Shown: positions 24,181 through 58,490 of the stretch, in pieces
Layout of the letters: every line of letters begins with the position of its first letter
How positions within the stretch are numbered: the first letter of the stretch is position 1
Assembly: GCF_002099425.1 (NCBI RefSeq)
Contig: NW_018344262.1
Location: 942,501 to 1,006,500, forward strand
Source: Phascolarctos cinereus
Taxonomy: Eukaryota > Chordata > Mammalia > Diprotodontia > Phascolarctidae
Reading direction: 5' to 3'
Length of the DNA: 64,000 nucleotides
Program-made: the position numbers and the translations under genes
The notes under the pieces: model-generated
The model's input: only the letters and a program-made list of their open reading frames with translations
Databases searched by the model: none
What the model was told of the DNA's origin: nothing

Positions 24181-24470
24181 GAGGATCCTACTTTACAGAC
24201 AGGGAAACTGAGGTTCAGAGCCTTGCTCCTAATCACCACTGTCACAGGTAGAATTTGAACCTAGTTTCCCCTCTGCTAATCAAGTCACTTCCCTGTCTAT
24301 GGCACCAGGTTTGCAAAGACACTTGATATCCATTATCTCATTTGCACCTTACAGCAACTCGGAGAGGTAGCTACTAGAGGTACTAGCCCCGCCCCCTTTT
24401 ATGGAGAAGAAAATGGAGGCTCTCCTTGGATTTGTCCAGTGTTACATAGCTGCTGAGCAGATCTCAACCC
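24181..24470 (-). repeat. Two MIR-type SINE remnants
   Basis: Two successive antisense MIR cores (CAGACAGGGAAACTGAGG; ATCTCATTTGCACC). Confidence 0.65.
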
Positions 24471-24737
24471 CATTAAGACGCTCAATCCCTCCCTCCTCCT
24501 CCCTTCTAAAATGAGAACTAAATTACCTTGCCCCCACACCACTATATATACAAAAGATGATACACAGCACGTGCTTAGAGACCTGCATCTGAGAACAAAT
24601 TAGAATGGATTTGGTGGGGGGGGGGGGCAGAGGTCTCAGGCTGTAGGTAGGTTTAATCCACTCCCCCTGAAACACCTTCCCCCCTCCAAAAAAAAAAATA
24701 AATAAAGAGGCAGGGACTGAATTTCAAACACATTTTC
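24471..24737. other. No feature recognised
   Basis: Contains a run of 12 G at about 24617-24628. Confidence 0.5.
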
Positions 24738-26266
24738 TTTACTGACTGAGAGGGTGGGAGAGGACAGAAGGGCCCAGCTCCCCCCCAGCCCCAAGGAGGA
24801 GAGCTAAGGCACCTGGCTTCTGCTGAACTTCCATCCACAAGTGACTGCGTGGGTTTGCATAGTTGATCTCTCCTCCTTAGTACACTTTGGCATTGGGGAG
24901 GGGCAGGGGAAGAAATGAAGGGACCCTTCACAGCATCTGTCTCCTCCATAGGGGGTGGGAGTGGGGGGGGGTAAAGTGGTTTTGGCAAGCAGAGGGATAT
25001 ACTTCCCCCTTCCCTAGGTCCCTCACTTCAGTGAGGTGGCATGGGGAGTTGGCTGGTTGGCTGGTAGGCAGTTGGCAGTGTTAGCTGGTGTCAATGGGAG
25101 TTGGGGTGGGCCCACAGCTACTGGTGACAACCTGGGGGGGGACTGGCCTACACGAGCAGTGTCCCCTGCTCCCCTTCTCCATTCCACCCCGACCCCCAAT
25201 ACCGACACACCATGGACAAAAACGTGGGCAGATCAAACCCTTCACGCCAACAAAACTGGGCAAGGGAACACTCCCTCTAACCTCTGTCCCTACCTCCCCA
25301 TCTCTCTGGTGGTGAATACTCACATTGGCAATCATTACAAATATAAAACTGGATCAAATAAATTACTTTAAAAAAAAAAGAGAAAGACCACGATAGTACT
25401 ATTGAGAGACAGAGAAAAGACTACATTCTCATCAGTAGGAAATATTGTGCAACTCTTCCTCTTGGGGGCGGGCGGGCAAGGGCTCTTTGGAACAACTGGT
25501 GTTGGAGAAGATTGAGGAAGTGGCCCCCAGCTGGCCACGAGACCACTCGGTTTGGCAGAGAAACTGGGTGGTGCTGGGAAATCAGGCAGATGGGAAGATG
25601 TCTCGGTGAGAGGGGGGAGAGAAGAGAGATTCCCACTTTAGAGAAAGGGGAAGGGACAAGAGAAGCAGTGAGAGGGGATCGTGAGCAATACCAAGCCTTC
25701 TATGAGGACTTTGGCTTGGCAGTGTGGTAGGAGTGGTCCCGGGCACAGAACCTCTGCCTTCATCCAAGAATACTTACTGCAACAAACAGGGCAACACCCC
25801 AACTCCCCCTCCCCCCTCCCCCCCAGAAAAGGAAAGGACCCTGGCTACATACATGCTATCTACTTCACAGTTACTAATTACCAGCCAGCCCCCCTCCCCC
25901 TTCCTCCATCCAGCTAATACAGACCTGGGGCAGGCCAGGTCCTTGGCTGGGCACATGGCACAATCACTAAGGAGAGTATCCTGAGGGGGGAGCCTCCCCC
26001 CATCTTCCCCCCCTCCTTGACCAGGAAACAAGTCCCTAGGGAGGGAGGGGGACCAGAACCACACAGGGTTCTATCTATCTCCTTGGGAGGGGAAGGGCAA
26101 AGGAGATCCCACTGCTTTCTGTGTGAGATCTGGGGAGATTTGTGGGGCAGGGGGACAGGGTTAGGGAAAGCTGTGGGTTTAGGGACACAGGACAAGAGTG
26201 ACCAGGGATATTTGGCTATAGGAGGGCCTTCTGGGCCAGAAGCAGGTCTAGGCTGAGGCCAGGGCC
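24738..26266 (-). other. ABCD1: ABCD1 3' UTR (downstream end inferred)
   Basis: About 1.5 kb of repeat-free sequence follows the stop codon. No canonical AATAAA is visible on the minus strand. Candidate poly(A) signals are AGTAAA at 24738-24743, followed by a T-rich stretch, and ATTAAA at 24652-24657. The end is inferred from the loss of unique sequence beyond this point; RNA data would fix it. Confidence 0.5.
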
Positions 26267-49383
<23,117 letters not shown>

Positions 49384-49437
49384 GGCGCCCGCCTGGAAGG
49401 GTGGGCACGTGAGCTTCTAGCAGAGGCCGATGGGCAG

Positions 49438-49538
49438 GTTGCCCGGGCAACTGAGCCCCTGCGGGCAGGCCCCTTAGGCCGTTTCCTAGGGAACCGAGGG
49501 TGCAACAGGGCGTCCACCGAGGTGGTTGCCTCAGCAAC
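49438..49538. promoter_or_regulatory. Cluster of RFX-type X-box palindromes
   Basis: Three 14-bp motifs resemble the RFX X-box (GTNRCC N2 RGYAAC): GTTGCCCGGGCAAC at 49438-49451 (perfect palindrome), GTTTCCTAGGGAAC at 49481-49494 (weaker) and GTTGCCTCAGCAAC at 49525-49538. All lie 55-155 bp upstream of the ABCD1 start codon. Two fit the consensus fully. Function is inferred from the motif only. Confidence 0.5.
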
Positions 49539-49554
49539 CAACCAGGGATCTCTG

Positions 49555-49890
49555 CCTCTGTGTCTCTCCTCGGTCAATCTGTGCCTCTCGTTTGGGTCCC
49601 TCCTTTATGTCTCTGGCTTTCTTCAGTCTGTCTGTCACTCCTTTCTGTTTCTGCACTTTTCCTCTCTTCAGTTTGTCTCTCCTCTCTCTTTCTCTGCTCT
49701 CTCCTCTCTCAGTCTCTATCTCTCTTTCTTCACCCTCCTCAGTCAGTCAATGATCCCTACACCCCCCCCCCGGACAACCTCGTGGACCAAGTAAGGTCAG
49801 GATTTGAGGTAGGGGGGTCCGAGGAAGGGTGAGCTATCTTCTCTTCCTCCTCTTCTTCTTCTTCCTCCTCCTCCTCCTCCTCCTCCTTCC
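49555..49890. repeat. Polypyrimidine tract in the promoter interval
   Basis: C/T-rich plus strand (TCTCTC, CTTCTT and TCC runs), interrupted around 49760-49835 by C-rich and unique sequence and ending in an irregular (CTT)n(CTC)n block at 49838-49890. Such tracts can form triplex DNA; no function is claimed. Confidence 0.6.
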
Positions 49891-50344
49891 AGGGCACGGC
49901 CCCTCCCCAGGGCAGCAAACTCGACCGCTCCTCAGCCAGACTGGAGCGACAGTGACTCCGCCACCGGCCCATAATCCCCACCCACCCCTCCCCGGGGGCG
50001 AGCGAGATGGGGGGGGCGGTGTGGAAGGAGGAGGAGCTGCAGCCGCTTCGGCCGCCGCGGGCTACAGCGACCCCGCCCACTTCACGCCTCTAGCTACTCC
50101 CCGCCTTGCCTCCAAAATCATAGAGACTTGGAGGACTCGGCCGGCTAGAGAGGCCACTTCCCACACCCCGGCTGGCCCCGCCCTCGGGGGGACCGTCACC
50201 GATAGAGAGCGACCTCCAGCCCCTTTCCTGGGCACGCGCATTCCCGCGCTCACGCTTTCCTGCTTGCCCTCTGAGGTCGCCGTAGCAGTAAGTGGAAGCG
50301 GTGCGGTGGTTGGTTGGAGGGTGACGAGAAGGCGGGGGCCTGAC

Positions 50345-50457
50345 CATCCGACTTCCTATTTCCGGCCCGTGGACACAAGGCTGAGGGGCGGGGCTTGGGC
50401 GTGAGAGTTTTGAGTTCGAGCAGTGAAATTTTGCGGCTCTGGTGCAGAGGCGAGCAG
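50345..50457 (+). other. BCAP31: BCAP31 candidate 5' non-coding exon 1
   Basis: GC-rich sequence ending in a strong donor GAGCAG|GTGAGG at 50457/50458, just downstream of ETS-like and GC-box motifs. No coding potential is needed here because the start codon is in the next exon. The start is only a guess, because the transcription start cannot be read from the sequence. Confidence 0.5.
50351..50394. promoter_or_regulatory. ETS-like and GC-box motifs at the BCAP31 promoter
   Basis: ACTTCCTATTTCCGGC starting at 50351 carries two ETS-type cores (AGGAAGT and CCGGAA on the other strand), and GGGGCGGGGC at 50385-50394 is an Sp1 GC box. They sit within 110 bp of the presumed first donor, typical of TATA-less housekeeping promoters. 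Confidence 0.5.
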
Positions 50458-51079
50458 GTGAGGCCCGTCCCTGCGGCCAGCCAGGAATTCGGGGGTGGGG
50501 GCGAGGCGCCATGATCCAAGGGAAAGGACGCCCGCGAGGCTGCTCGTCCAAGGCGAGGGGGGCCGCCGCCTGCGAGGCCAGGCAGCCTCGCCAGGGCCCT
50601 GAGCCTCCGGGCATGGAGCTGAAGACTGGAGAGGAGGGGGGCAAGGGGGCATCCCCAGTGCCAGGGTAGAAACGGGGCAGAGAAGCGCCTCTGGAGCTGG
50701 CGGGGGGGCGGCTATCAGAGGGACTGGGAGGTGGCCGAGGCCGCGTAGGGCTGTGGGAGTGGCCGCCGCCAATGGAGCAGGACCCCTTCGCCCCCAGGTA
50801 GCGGGGCTGGGTCCCGGCCTTGGCATTGCCAGCTAACCATATCTGTCGCAGAGTGCTTGGGAAAAACGGTCAGGAGGTGCATTTAGTGAGGGCGTGAGCG
50901 AAGGGTTTCTGCTGCATAGTCAGAAGGCCCTGATCAGATTCCAACAGAGGGGTGGAGTAGGGTTACTTGTTTGGAGAGAAGGGGACCTTATTCCGGCCTA
51001 TCCGGAAGACCTCGCCTCTTCCAGATTCTTCCTTGCAGGGACCCAGGTCATCTAGTCCAATTCATTCATTTTACCAAAT

Positions 51080-51260
51080 GTATGCAAAGTGATTTGCAAA
51101 ACTTTAAATTTCCATGTAAATGTAAGCTGCAATTATTGTCATTATTAATTTATTTTTGTATCATACAGATGGAAAAAAACCCGAAACCTGAAGAGGTTAA
51201 ATGGCTTAGCCAGAGTCACCCAGGTGCCTGTTCTGGGAATCAAACACAGATCCTCCTCTT
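51080..51260 (-). repeat. MIR remnant in BCAP31 intron 1
   Basis: CAGATGGAAAAAAACCCGAA and AGAGTCACCCAGGTG fit a decayed antisense MIR. First repeat seen right of the promoter; 51261-51701 holds nothing recognised. Confidence 0.5.
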
Positions 51261-51701
51261 TAGTACTTTTCCCACTGGAAGTCAAGTAGTTTTGACTTCT
51301 GGCATCTCAAGATTTTCCTTGGGTTCCTAATTTAAGGGTCATAGTAGTCCTGTGAATCACACTGGCGATTCATGTGTTTGGGGCTTTTTAAGCCCATGCT
51401 CTCAAGATTTCAGTAAGTTATGTGGTAGATTAACTTATTTACAGGAACCAAGAGTTGTTGACAGGTTCCTCCAGCCATGTTAATGTGGCTCAGTTCGCTT
51501 GCTTGTTTTAATTCCTGTTTGAAGGAGGGTAGTATGGTTTCGAAAGCTGAGGAGGAGGAGGATTGATGAGGTATGGATCAGCACAGTCACTTCCAGAGTT
51601 TGTTGGGGATTGATCAGCTCCCCCCCCCCCTTCCTTTTTCACGGCCTGTTTTTCCTCAAATCTTGCCAGATATTTCAAAGGTTGGTCTATTCTGCCTCCA
51701 G

Positions 51702-51817
51702 GTCAAAACCAGCTAGTGACTAAGGATGAGTCTCCAGTGGACTGCGGTTGCTACCTTCCTCTATGCAGAGGTCTTTGCTGTGCTGCTGCTCTGCATTCCT
51801 TTTATTTCTCCCAAAAG
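51702..51817 (+). CDS. BCAP31: BCAP31 exon 2 (start codon)
   Basis: A pyrimidine-rich acceptor ends at TGCCTCCAG (51701). ATG is at 51726 and the donor is AAAAG|GTACAG. Encodes the signal-anchor-like first membrane segment, MSLQWTAVATFLYAEVFAVL then LLCIPFISPK. Alternative acceptors at 51712 and 51716 would only shorten the 5' UTR. Confidence 0.92.
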
Positions 51818-53967
51818 GTACAGCCTATCGAGTGATCAGCTTCAGGGCTCAAGGTGCCCTAACAATGAATTGTGCAGTGCTGAGCCCCTACGATCTGTGT
51901 GTATAGGTTTGGTGGCTAATCAATAGGACCTTAGGAGTCAAGCCAGGCTGAAGCAAGTAGAACTTACTGGAAATGGGGTTAGCTGGCTTCCCTAGTGTAA
52001 TGAATCTGAGCTTTCCTGAGCATCAGTGTTGCCATTCTTAATAAAGGGAGGCAGAGCCATCTGTATGGGGCTTGAACTGCTTTTTATATTTTTTATATAA
52101 ACCATTTTATATAAAGCATTTCACCTACATGAAATCCTACCAATTTCTCTTCCCCTCCCTCATTCCCCTTTCACCTTTTGGTGTCTGCTGTGCAGCCGGG
52201 TTCCTAATGTAACTTGTGTAGGATAGAGGTGAATGTGGGAGGTTGGGGGTCCTTACACAACCAACACACAAGGTCTCTAAGTTGATTCTTCTTAGTTGTA
52301 TCTTTTACCTAAGACTTCTCTCCACAATTGTCAGTCAGTTGGAATTAAGCAATTGTCTGTCCAAGTGTACAGACTCCCCAAACTGGAAAGTTGAGAAAGT
52401 AGCTCCGTTAAGAGTGGGATAATAAGCTAAAGCTAACCCTTGCTTAGACTAACTGGGGCCCAGAGGGACCCCAGGGTACTTTGAATACCTCCAGCTTCTG
52501 TTTCTTTCTCCTTAGATGGCAGAAGATCTTTAAGTCCCGCCTGGTGCAACTGGTGGTGAGCTATGGCAACACCTTCTTTGTGGTTCTCATTGTTATCCTG
52601 GTGCTGCTTCTCATTGGTGAGTGACAGAGATGTGGTTGTGGGCAGTATCCCAAATAAGAACCTCTCACAATTCCATTTCTTCCATTTGTCTAGTCTGCAA
52701 CATTATGTAGCACCCCCTTTCCCAGACTCTGCACATATCCTAGGCATCTGTCCTCTGATAGCCTTCATAAACAGGGATGACACTATTGATCCAGGTATGC
52801 TTTACGTGGTCTCCAGGATGCCTTGCCTTCTCATTAGTACCAGGTTGTAGCCACTGGTCCAACAGATCTGGACATCAGGCTTGGGCAAGCTTCTTCTTAT
52901 AGTAACCAGGTTTTAGGTACAAAGGATTGAACCAGCTAGGCCCATAAAAGTTGCAAAGGTAAACAGTCCCACTATTTTGTTTTGGTTTTTTTTTATCCTT
53001 GAAGAGCCTATGGCGAGAGAAAGGCAAAAAAGGTGAATTTCCTAACAAAGAGTCAAGAAAAGCAATGAACGAGAGTAGAAGAAACATTGGACTTGGAAGC
53101 TGGTATTGCAACTGGGACTAGAACCTAGATCTCTTAACCCACTTTGGGACTTGGGGCAAATCATACCCCACCTTGGGGTGAAGAAAATGCCATTGCTTCA
53201 GAAGAGCTTAAGGCTTTTCTGACTGGTCTCATGTTTCCCTGTTAGTCCAAGCAGGGAAGAACTCCATCCTATAACAATATTATGCCCCTTGTACTTGTCT
53301 TCCTAGGGCTTGGCAGCTTAATTCACAAGACTCAAGGGGATGTGTCCAGGCAAGGTTGTTTCTTAGCAAGATGGGTGTGACACATCAGTTTTCAAGCATA
53401 TGCAATGCCAGCTGCTTGCATACCATACCCATGGCTATATATGACACATTCACCTAGAAAAATTCACCTAGAAAAGAAGGTAGCTGCTTTTAAGCAGGGT
53501 TCTCTCGCTACCAAGGCTTTGAGCCAGATAGTGGCAAAAGAGTATCTCTGTGTTGTCCTCGGGCCTTTCTGAGGCCAGGACTTTTTGGAGGGGAAGGTGA
53601 GGTAGTTTCAGGGATTCTGCTCAATTCAGGGCTCCATCTAAATCTAGATGCCACATGTGCTCCTACTTTCTTGCTTCCATGTGTTTTGGTTAGTGCAGTG
53701 ACCTGGAAATTCGAAACCAAAATTCAAATCATGAACCAGGAATAGGACACACTCTCCATTCTAGGGGTTATTGGGGGCTTAGCAGTTCTTGGATTATTGA
53801 TTCCCAACTCTACTTCTATGATCCCACCTCAATTGGTTAGATACAGACAGTTTACTCAGCCTTCCTGTATCTTTCTCATTCTCCCCCCCCACCCCTTGCC
53901 ATTTGTCAGTAATGACAGTTGAATTCTGAGCTGTTTTTGCTCATACAGAAAAGTGCGTGATTGCCTT

Positions 53968-54011
<44 letters not shown>

Positions 54012-54694
54012 GGACAAGTAAACACACCAACTACGTCATTTCTTAGGTAGAAGACACAGGAGGGCTTCTAGCACCTCTCACTAGCAGGTTTGCTTTTGAT
54101 CTGGTCAGACAGGAAGACAGGAATGGAGTCATAATAAGAGGTTAAATAAGCTTACTTTATTCTAGTCTAGTCTTCTCAAAGGAAGTTTGCTGATAATGGG
54201 AGCTCCAACTCCAAAGCATTCCCTAACAATCCTTCTTGCAGGGGTCAGCATGAAGGGGGGGCAACTACTCCGTCCCAGTGGGGTTGGTCAAGACTAGCAC
54301 AACTTGTGCTTTCCTCTAAATCCCCTCAAGCCTCAATGGGGGCTGGTTGAGGCAAACACACAAATTCCCCCTCCCAAGCCTTGATGAGGGCCAATCAAGG
54401 CAAGTACAGCATTCAGCCTGCACATTCACCCTTATGGGGGTCCCCAGTCACTGACCAGTGCCCACTTGCTTTATAAGACAACAGACAAGGCACATTGCCA
54501 GCAGTAGCCTTACAATTTTACATTACTTCACCCCTATATCTGCTGCTACTGCACAGTAGGAACTGTTTTGAACCATCATCATGAGAACTCATATCTAACA
54601 CATGGGAAGTAGAGATTGTTGTGGCTATGGATCCTGGGAAGAAAACTGTGAGAAAAAAATAACAAATCCACTTTACACTCACTAAAATTCACCT

Positions 54695-54758
<64 letters not shown>

Positions 54759-56993
54759 GTAAGTAAGTAAAGAAGGAAATGGCAAACCACTCCAGTATCT
54801 TTGCTAAGAAAACCCCAGATGGGATCGCAAAGACTCAGATATGACTGAAATGCCTGAACAGCAACAAAATACAACTATTTATAAATAGTTATCTAGTAAT
54901 TGATGAGAGACAGGTCCACTCTGGGACTACTACCTGTCTTAACCCTGACTACTGGATGAGAGCCCTTCCCTTTCCTTATAAAGTCAGTCAGAGGCTAGGT
55001 ATGAAGAGAACAAAGTGGATAGGGAAGCTGTTTATTAACAAATTACTTTGCGGGGCAGCTAGGTGGCACAGTGGGTAGAACACTGGCCCTGGAGTCAGGA
55101 GGACCTGAGTTCAAATCCGGCTTCAGACACATAACACTTACTAGCTGTGTGACCCTGAGCAAGTCACTCCCCATTGTCTAGCCAAAAAACAAACAAACAA
55201 CAAAAAAAAGAAACAAATTACTTTGGGTTCTCATTCCACCCTGCTGATACTTCTCAGCAGATTTAATTGGGTGCCTTAGGCAAGGGGAAGTAGTGGTAGA
55301 GAAAAGTAAGGCCATCTGGTAGAGGGTGACATGTGAAATCCTTTGATTATTGGACTTCATTTGGGGGCTCTCATCCTGTAACGTAGGCATTGCATGGGTT
55401 TCTACAGAGTTACTCTGGAGATTGAGACAGATATCCAAGTGTGGGGACTGTGTAACGAGGCGCAGTTAAGCACTCTAAATGCGATAGGGAAGGTTTGATT
55501 GTTCAGGAAGGCTTTTGGGCAGCTGAAAGGCATTGTGGATAGAGGGCTGGTCTTGGGGTCAAGAAGACCTAGGTTTGGGGCAGCTGGGTGGTGAAGTGGA
55601 TAGAGCACTGCCCCTGAAGTCAAGAGAACCCGAGTTCAAGTCTGCCCTCAGACCAAACACTTGACTTAATAGCTGTGCGACCCTGGGCAAGTCACTTAAC
55701 CCCAATTGCCTAAAAAGTAAAAAAAATTAAAAAATAAGAAAAGACCTAGGTTTAAGGCCTGCTTTTGACATATAGGCAGAGCTTAAGCTAGTCACTCAGC
55801 TCTTAATGCTCCCAGGCAATTCTCTAAGAAAGGTCTAGACCAAAGAAAAAAGTGAAAATTGTATACATTCTGTAACATTAATCAAAACTATACAAGTGAA
55901 AAGTGGGTAAATTTGGATTGATAGGCAAAAGCCCTCTGGAGGAGGAGAATTTTTTTGATATGGGGAACAGGATTGCATTTGTAATTGACTTCTTTTAAAA
56001 CAACATGTTTTTGAGAGATGACCGCCATTTTAAAAACAATATTTTCAATTATTTTTAATATCCATTAAAAAAAATTTTTTTGTGTTCCAAATTCTCCATC
56101 CCTTCCACTCTTCCCTTACCCATTGAGGAGGAAAGCAATATGATAACAGTTACACATGTGAAGTTATCAAAAACATATTCCCATATTAGCAATATTGGGG
56201 GGGGGGAAGGCAAGAAAAATAAAGAAAGTATAAAAAGTCTGCTTTGATCTGTACCTGGAGTTCATCAGTCCTCTCTCAGAAGGTAGATAGTGTTTTTCAT
56301 CACAGGTCCTTTGGAACTTCATGCCTCTCATTTTTAAAGTGGTGCTCTAATGAGGTCCCCCTTCATTCTTAGGCAGACATCTTCCCTGTCTTCTCTCATG
56401 ACCAGCCAGCTGCCACTTCCCCCAAGATACAATTCTGAAAGCATGACTAACTTAGTTTAAGGCTGGGCTTTTCTAGGTCAGACATGGGAAGAGGAAACCC
56501 CTAATATTATTATCATCCTAGTCCGCATCCACAGTTAAAACATGTTTCTGATGGAATAGGCTTACCATCCTTGGGTGTAGGTGTAGGTAAGGGAGAAGGA
56601 GTTATACACTCTTTGGAAATTTAAGATTTCCCAAATCTTTCAGTAGGGGGATTGGGAAAATATGTTTCTGGGCTGACTTTCCAGAAGATCTGTGTCAAGT
56701 TCACTAAGATGAGTTCTGACGAGAAGACAGTGGAACTTGAGTGAACTGGGACCAGCAAACAACCGTCATGGCCTAACACTGCAGCCTTGACTCACTGCGG
56801 TGTGGTTGAGCCCCTTCCTGTGTTTCCTCTCGTGCTCCCCAACAGATGCTGTGCGGGAGATCAGGAAATACGATGACGTGACAGAGAAGGTGAACCTGCA
56901 GAATAACCCTGGGGCCATGGAACACTTCCACATGAAGTTGTTCCGAGCCCAGAGAAACCTCCACATCGCTGGCTTCTGTCTGCTGCTGTCTTT
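51726..56993 (+). CDS. BCAP31: BCAP31 (BAP31), ER membrane chaperone/export receptor, first three coding exons
   Basis: Coding segments 51726-51817, 52516-52616 and 56846-56993 join in frame to the first 113 residues. The protein starts MSLQWTAVATFLYAEVFAVL and is nearly the same as recalled human BAP31 (246 aa). Three hydrophobic segments are visible at about 7-27, 44-64 and 103-113 onward. Between the second and third lies the conserved loop DAVREIRKYDDVTEKVNLQN and NPGAMEHFHMKLFRAQRN. The cytosolic coiled-coil half and the C-terminal KKEE-type ER signal are not found before the window ends, so the gene must continue beyond 64000. BAP31 sits in the ER membrane, escorts membrane cargo including MHC class I, takes part in ER-associated degradation and is cleaved by caspase-8 in apoptosis. 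It is divergently transcribed from ABCD1 across a CpG-rich interval. Confidence 0.95.
51818..52515 (+). other. BCAP31 intron 2, no repeat recognised
   Basis: 698 bp; no gene, RNA or repeat identified. Confidence 0.6.
52516..52616 (+). CDS. BCAP31: BCAP31 exon 3
   Basis: 101 bp. Acceptor TTTCTCCTTAG, donor ATTG|GTGAGT. Encodes WQKIFKSRLVQLVVSYGNTF then FVVLIVILVLLLI, the second membrane segment. Confidence 0.95.
52617..53971 (+). other. Left part of BCAP31 intron 3, nothing recognised
   Basis: No repeat or coding signal that I can support. Confidence 0.45.
53972..54009. repeat. (GT)n microsatellite
   Basis: About 19 GT units. Confidence 0.95.
54010..54527 (-). mobile_element. Probable solo LTR fossil (antisense)
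   Basis: A roughly 0.5 kb unit that on the minus strand reads TGAAGTAATG at the start, a TATA-like CTTATAAAGC, and a poly(A) signal AGAATAAAGT further on. Begins TG on both strands. No target duplication could be fixed. Family unassigned; age appears moderate. Confidence 0.4.
54702..54754. repeat. (GT)n microsatellite
   Basis: About 26 GT units. Confidence 0.95.
54775..54870 (+). mobile_element. Mar1-type SINE 3' end
   Basis: GGAAATGGCAAACCACTCCA, then ATGACTGAAATGCCTGAACA; the head is missing. Confidence 0.8.
55051..55211 (+). mobile_element. tRNA-headed SINE
   Basis: GGGGCAGCTAGGTGGCACAG start; 14-bp duplication AACAAATTACTTTG (55037-55050 and 55212-55225). Confidence 0.93.
55517..55800 (+). 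mobile_element. Older SINE split by a younger SINE
   Basis: Outer: GGGCAGCTGAAAGGCATTGT up to 55563, resuming at 55741. Inner (55577-55740): GGGGCAGCTGGGTGGTGAAG. Duplication AAGACCTAGGTTT at 55564-55576 and 55741-55753. Confidence 0.85.
56040..56315 (-). mobile_element. L1 3' UTR fragment (antisense)
   Basis: Typical tail text (CATTGAGGAGGAAAGCAATA, TACACATGTGAAGTTATC, TCTGCTTTGATCTG). Confidence 0.8.
56846..56993 (+). CDS. BCAP31: BCAP31 exon 4
   Basis: 148 bp. Acceptor CCCCAACAG|ATGC, donor TCTTT|GTGAGT. Encodes DAVREIRKYDDVTEKVNLQN then NPGAMEHFHMKLFRAQRNLH and IAGFCLLLS, entering the third membrane segment. The next exon (human LLRRLVTLISQQ) is not present in the remaining 7 kb. Confidence 0.95.
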
Positions 56994-58029
56994 GTGAGTG
57001 TCTAGTACCTAGGAGGGTGGGGGCATGGAGGGAGGCCTGGAGCAGCTTATGTGATATGATTCCTCTCTGTGTCATGTCACCAAAATCCACCGAGGGTGGC
57101 GGGTTAGGGGAAAAGAAGCTAAGAGACTCGGCCTCTTGTTGGGAGACTTGGTCTAGCCTTAAACTGAGGCTCTTTCTGGGGCCCAGCCGCAGGTCCAATC
57201 CCTTGGGTCCTCTTTTTCTAGGAGGCCAGATCAGGTCCTGTTGTTTAGACAATAATGGGCTGTGTCTGTGTCTCCCAAAGATGAAGAATTTGGACTAGGT
57301 GATATTAAAAGTCCCCTCTACTTCTAAGAGTATGATTCCCTGTTTTGAGGAGAGAGAGTGCTGTGCTCCAAATGTACTGAGTCTAACCTGACTGCAGGAA
57401 GGAATAGAGGTGATTCTTGCCCTGAGGGAGCCCCCAAATTGACTAGAATATGAATAGAAACACCCAAATAAGTACCCACAGTAGTTGTAAGCAGCTATGT
57501 AAACACCTGTGTTGGGGTGGCCTGAGTGGAATGACTAGAGCTATGTGGGATTACTTTGGGAAGTGGGAAGAAGTAGATGTGGTACCCTCATCCTATAGGA
57601 AAAGTACTGAGGCCTAGAACAAGCACCACATGGCATTTGTGCCTGTGGCCAGTTGGCTCTGCCACTAAAATGTTTGGTCACTGGGATCCAGCAACAAATG
57701 GGTGCAGCAAATAAGAGGTGACTGATTCTTAGCTTGGCCAGTGAAATTTCTTTGAGGATTCGGGTCTCGTGTTGGCAACTGGTGGGCCGTACCTGGGTAG
57801 GTTGGCACAAAAGTCTGAAAGAGAGTGGTGCAGTCCAGCTTAAGTGGGAAAGGCCTCCGCCTCAGTGTCTGTAGCTAGCAGTTGATGTGGAGACAAGTCG
57901 TTTGCTTCGGGAGTTTTCAGGGTGATCTCAGACTCTAAATGCACTAGAAAATACTAACATAAAAATATGAGAAAGTATGGCGACAGGGAACTCTTTCACT
58001 GATTAGCAGGGATTATAAAATTGCTTATT
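56994..58029 (+). other. BCAP31 intron 4 start, nothing recognised
   Basis: No repeat, exon or RNA gene supported. Confidence 0.5.
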
Positions 58030-58490
58030 AAAGCCTTCTCCACACAGCTCTCCAAAGCTCTGAAGCAGCTCTGGTGCCCATAGCCTTTAGGGCAACATTG
58101 AAACTCCTGTCTTGGGCATGTAAAAGCCTGTACTAATCGAGCCTCTGGCCCATGCTTCATGTTCTCTATGGTCTAGCCAAATTAGCCCAAATTAGCTTTT
58201 TCCCGTACGTGACATTCTGTCTTCCATTGCTTGCCTTTGCTTAGGCTGACATGCTTGCCCAAAATATACTTCCTCTTCACCTCTGACTCATCAAATTTTG
58301 ACTTCTTCATCCATGTTCTACATTCTCTCCAGAAATCATTTTTTCCTTGCGTATATTTGGATATTTTTCTGTTTATGTGTTGTCTTCCCTCCTCATTAGA
58401 ACATAAGCTACTTGAAGTTTTGTCTTTGACTTTCCAGTGGCTGCCATGTAGCGGGCACTTGAAATGCTAGTTGGCTGAGTAGATAGGATG
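58030..58490 (+). repeat. L2 remnant
   Basis: L2 3' organisation ending CATTAGAACATAAGCTACTT...GCGGGCACTTGAAATGC. Confidence 0.65.

Larger units (their letters stand above)
49384..50460. promoter_or_regulatory. Bidirectional ABCD1/BCAP31 promoter interval
   Basis: Roughly 1 kb between the ABCD1 start codon and the BCAP31 first donor. It is CpG-rich at both ends, free of recognisable transposons, and continuous with the CpG-dense ABCD1 exon 1. A divergent pair this close normally shares a CpG-island promoter. The middle (about 49555-49890) is a long pyrimidine tract. The exact start sites are not determinable from the sequence. Confidence 0.75.

Noticed and set aside
49829-50404. 191-codon frame in the promoter interval
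   Set aside because: Covers the pyrimidine tract and CpG-rich DNA; no homology, and the BCAP31 start codon lies in a later exon.
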